From: Zhenhengia yiwuensis
Lineage (GTDB): Bacteria > Bacillota > Clostridia > Lachnospirales > Cellulosilyticaceae
Length of the DNA: 64,000 nucleotides
NCBI RefSeq assembly: GCF_014384995.1
Contig: NZ_JACRSY010000021.1
Location: 3,570-67,569, forward strand
Reading direction: 5' to 3'
The notes beneath the pieces are model-generated. The model was given only the letters and a program-made list of their open reading frames with translations, was not told where the DNA came from and made no database searches. Shown here piece after piece: positions 61,614 through 64,000 of this stretch (within the stretch, counting starts at the first letter, position 1; each line of letters begins with the position of its first letter). Position numbers and translations under genes: made by a program.

Positions 61614-62753
61614 TTACGCTGTTTTCTTTTCTAACATCGCAAGTTTCTGAATTTCTACAGGTGCACCACCTAATTCCGCCACTGCATGATATCCTGTCAT
61701 ATTAAAAGTAGCATATTTCTCTTTAAGTACTTGAATAGCTAAATTTGTTACCTCTTTACAATAGTAGCCACTCATATCAGCAAAGAAGATATGATTTTCT
61801 TTAATCTCATCTGATTCATTGATTCTATATCCTAGTAAGTTATATTTGAATGTTTGCTGTAAATCTCTTTGTAAAACTTTTTCACCAGTTTCATATTTAA
61901 GCATTCTTAATTTTTCTACCATCTTAGGGTTCATATAGAATTCACATGCTCCCCTTAATGCAGATGGCACTAAGCATTCTAATTTAACAAGGTCATCTGC
62001 GGTAATTTCAGTCGATGATTGCACCTCTACTTTTCTTGCTTCTGGAAGGGTTACTAAACCTTTAATCTTTGCTGCTTCTGCTGTGCCGTTAAAAAATTCT
62101 TTATCTACGAATTTTGCATATGCTTTAGCAATTTTATCCACTACATATTCTCTTAAATTAAATTGAGATTTTCCTAATAAAGAACGAGAAATTTTGACAA
62201 GACCTCTAATTTGGAAATCGTCAATTGCTTGTTGTTTGAAAGATGGTTTGCTTTCTTTTGTTTCTGCTTCATCCTCAACATAACCTACTGTAATTTCACT
62301 TGTTTCTGTATCCTCTAATACAAATGTAAGTTTGCCAGCGATAGGAAATTTCTTAGCTTTAGCATAAGCATGTGATAAAACTTCAACTTGTTTAATAATA
62401 TCTTTAGCAATTGTTGTAGGAATAAGTGCATCTCCACCTGTAACAGCTCTTAATTCTTCCATTGCTTTACTTTCACCTTGTATAGCTCTAAGGAATAAAT
62501 CCTCTTGTTCCATTGCTCTAGTTTGTTCTTTATCCTCAACGTTTTTAATAACTTTTTCTTTATCAACCTCTACACTTCTTACCATTTCATCAGCTCCCTT
62601 AATTGCTTCAATTTTTGTATTGATTTCTTCAATCTCTCGTTTTAAATTTTCAATCTCTTCTACTTTGAAATTTTCTGCTTCTATTGTAAACATTTCTTCC
62701 ATTGCTTCAATTTTTGCATTTCTAGTTTCTTGTAATTCTTTTAATAGTTTCAT
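61614..62753 (-). CDS. Major capsid protein, HK97 family
   Basis: A 379-residue HK97-type capsid subunit. Residues 1-75 are a coiled-coil delta (scaffold) domain (EEIENLKREIEEINTKIEAI) that the prohead protease would remove. The shell part starts near 100 (VTGGDALIPTTIAKDIIKQV) and has the E-loop region FVLEDTETSEITVGYVEDEA, spine helix VKISRSLLGKSQFNLREYVV and C-terminal GYHAVAELGGAPVEIQKLAM. The ATG at 62753 is favoured by AAAGGA ten bases upstream. It is the most likely main shell protein. Confidence 0.9.
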   Translation of the reverse strand: MKLLKELQETRNAKIEAMEEMFTIEAENFKVEEIENLKREIEEINTKIEAIKGADEMVRSVEVDKEKVIKNVEDKEQTRAMEQEDLFLRAIQGESKAMEELRAVTGGDALIPTTIAKDIIKQVEVLSHAYAKAKKFPIAGKLTFVLEDTETSEITVGYVEDEAETKESKPSFKQQAIDDFQIRGLVKISRSLLGKSQFNLREYVVDKIAKAYAKFVDKEFFNGTAEAAKIKGLVTLPEARKVEVQSSTEITADDLVKLECLVPSALRGACEFYMNPKMVEKLRMLKYETGEKVLQRDLQQTFKYNLLGYRINESDEIKENHIFFADMSGYYCKEVTNLAIQVLKEKYATFNMTGYHAVAELGGAPVEIQKLAMLEKKTA

Positions 62754-62867
62754 ATATATCATTTCCTTTCATTCCACAACTCTGTGGCATCTCAACTCTA
62801 TCTAAAGAGGAGAACTTATCATAATTTTTATAGTTAATCTCACTCACTATGAATTTCTCTGTAACAT

Positions 62868-62901
62868 AAAAAAGACACATAACTTTTCTTAGTTACATGT
62901 C
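62868..62901 (-). terminator. Terminator-like hairpin at the end of the prohead protease gene
   Basis: GACACATAACT (62874-62884) faces AGTTACATGTC (62891-62901). In RNA every base pairs, with two G-U pairs, and six U residues follow. The stop codon of the protease gene lies in the stem. It separates protease from capsid transcripts. The 139-base gap down to the capsid gene also holds the small stem CCACA/TGTGG at 62774-62787. Confidence 0.65.
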
Positions 62902-63522
62902 TGCTTTAAGTTTTTGAATTGTAATAAATGCTTTATACTTATCAAGTTCTAACTGTGAAACTTCCTCACGTTTCTCTTCTTGTTCAGTATCTTTGATATC
63001 AACTTGAATATCTGACTTACTATCACGTACTTCATATTCAATGTTTTCAACATCCCTACATTCAACTTTTGTATTGTATGCCGGTTGTTTTGGAGCAATT
63101 AAAATACTAATTTCAGATACACGAATCTTATCTTGAATAATACGAGGAATACCATCTCTACATGTTTCCGTATCACTCTTTAGACTTCTAAATCCAAAGG
63201 AAGTACCTGTTAATTTATTTGATTTAGCTGCACGAATTAACTCGTCACAATCTGTCTCAACGTCATATCGTAAACCAACTGTATCAACTGTTAATCTAAG
63301 ATTTTCTTTTGTAGAGTCTACAACCTTATTCCAGTCATGATTAATCAATAATTTAATATCATCATTTTCTCTAATAGCCTCTTCCCATGCCTCATTAGTT
63401 ACTTGTTCTCTAAATTGTGAACCATCACTATCTGTAAGAATTTTAGAGTCCTGATTTGCAATATTAGCCCATCCAGTTAAACGAATTTTTCCGTTTTCTA
63501 ATTCTCTAATTTGTAGTTTCAC
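62893..63522 (-). CDS. HK97-family prohead protease (peptidase U35)
   Basis: A 209-residue serine protease that trims capsid scaffold domains. The fold starts with LTGWANIAN, the catalytic histidine is in LLINHDWNKV, the serine in LTGTSFGFRSL, and the third residue region is RVSEISILIAPKQPAY. The GTG at 63522 has GGAGG seven bases upstream; the TTG at 63546 is less likely. It overlaps the end of the portal gene by 17 bases. The C-terminal 50 residues are charged helix and could be a scaffold part. Confidence 0.87.
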   Translation of the reverse strand: MKLQIRELENGKIRLTGWANIANQDSKILTDSDGSQFREQVTNEAWEEAIRENDDIKLLINHDWNKVVDSTKENLRLTVDTVGLRYDVETDCDELIRAAKSNKLTGTSFGFRSLKSDTETCRDGIPRIIQDKIRVSEISILIAPKQPAYNTKVECRDVENIEYEVRDSKSDIQVDIKDTEQEEKREEVSQLELDKYKAFITIQKLKADM

Positions 63523-63862
63523 TTTTTTCACCTCCACCTTTTTCAAACGATGCTATCTCACCTTTATTAAAAATTTGATATGTTTTTGATTTTGGATCAT
63601 ATAAAACATCTGCTAAAGAGTATGAATATAAATCTAATCCTTCAATAACATCCATATTTTCTTTTCGTCTCACATCATTTCTACTTAAAAATCCTGATTT
63701 GATACCTACTGCATAAGCATCATACCGTTCCTTTGTAGAAGTTCTTAATAGTCCATTAGTATCTATTTTAAACTCCATATTAGGCTTTTCGGCTATCAAC
63801 AACATGGAATCTGAAAAAGCTTTCTCAAGTATGGAGATCATAGGTAATACTACACTTTTAAT
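63506..63862 (-). pseudogene. C-terminal fragment of the phage portal protein, cut by an IS element
   Basis: About 118 codons remain of a portal gene of the HK97 type: KSVVLPMISILEKAFSD is the helix that precedes FKIDTNGLLRTSTKERYDAYA and SGFLSRNDVRRKENMDVIEG, which are typical of the end of HK97 portals. The frame is open upstream to 63862, where the terminal repeat of an IS66-like element begins. The first 300 or so residues are missing here; they may lie beyond the insertion. As it stands, no working portal can be made from this piece. Confidence 0.82.
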
Positions 63863-64000
63863 GTAAGCGATTAATTAGAAGGTGTCCAAAAATAAAAATC
63901 GTACAATTAGAGTTGGAGCATTTCACTCTAGTTGTACGATTTATTATTTGCAGTTATTTTGAATCTCTGGTGCCCAAGGCATTAGTTCCTCTAGTTCTTC
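63863..64000 (-). mobile_element. End of an IS66-like insertion sequence with partial transposase
   Basis: The element begins with GTAAGCGATTAATTAG at 63863, the GTAAGCG terminal motif of IS66-family elements. A transposase tail (EELEELMPWAPEIQNNCK) is read on the minus strand from 64000 to the stop at 63944. Its LMPW motif is like that of IS66 transposase ends. The rest is outside the window. A 17-base hairpin (63897-63913 with 63925-63941) lies behind the stop and would end transcription. The insertion splits the portal gene. The family name rests on short motifs. Confidence 0.65.

Noticed and set aside
1..64000. CRISPR arrays, tRNA or rRNA genes, riboswitches
   Set aside because: No regularly spaced repeats, no cloverleaf and no recognisable riboswitch core were seen on either strand by eye.

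Overview
The window is low-GC DNA with AGGAGG-type ribosome binding sites, frequent GTG/TTG starts and Firmicutes-type gene content (SecA with a C-terminal zinc tail, long HPF, YesMN two-component pair, Lpl-type sugar ABC importer, AgrC/AgrA-like pair). It looks like a chromosomal segment of an anaerobic clostridium of the Lachnospirales/Cellulosilyticum kind; genus is an inference. No rRNA, tRNA or CRISPR was seen.

Layout. (1) 1-7345: a decayed thrB remnant, tmk, and a threonine/lysine branch operon (ACT-domain regulator, hom, phosphoglycerate-mutase-like probable homoserine kinase, lysC with an internal start), then prfB with its programmed +1 frameshift and a small EamA protein. (2) 7432-14222: a four-gene unit joining an MBOAT acyltransferase and a DHHW protein (extracellular polymer O-acylation) to an OmpR-type two-component system, then an AgrC/AgrA-like pair without AgrB/AgrD. 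(3) 14416-35551: an apparent 11-gene glycan operon on the minus strand (two ABC permeases, binding lipoprotein, PfkB kinase, GH4, GH38 alpha-mannosidase, M17 aminopeptidase, an unrecognised TIM-barrel-like protein, MgtC-like protein, PHP phosphatase, MFS carrier). A phosphoesterase, a plus-strand two-gene unit and a YesM/YesN sensor-regulator pair lie upstream. The gene set suggests import and breakdown of mannose-rich glycans or glycopeptides. (4) 35766-50998: housekeeping genes (secA, gpmA, map, deoD, hpf), a MarR-controlled heterodimeric ABC exporter with a clear operator, a NatAB-like pseudogene, a 5'-nucleotidase-like enzyme, a tiny lipoprotein and a DUF3796/XRE pair.

(5) 51203-64000: a defective prophage or phage-derived element. 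It has a tyrosine integrase, small regulatory genes, a 1,724-residue tape measure protein, neck genes, two different HK97-fold capsid proteins in tandem, a prohead protease and a portal gene cut off by an IS66-like element that runs out of the window. There is no tail tube gene before the tape measure, no baseplate or lysis gene after it, and intrinsic terminators lie between the head genes.

The most interesting points are the replacement of thrB caught beside its own remains, the two tandem capsid genes in a terminator-punctuated head operon, the O-acylation/two-component operon, and the unrecognised 522-residue enzyme candidate in the mannosidase operon.
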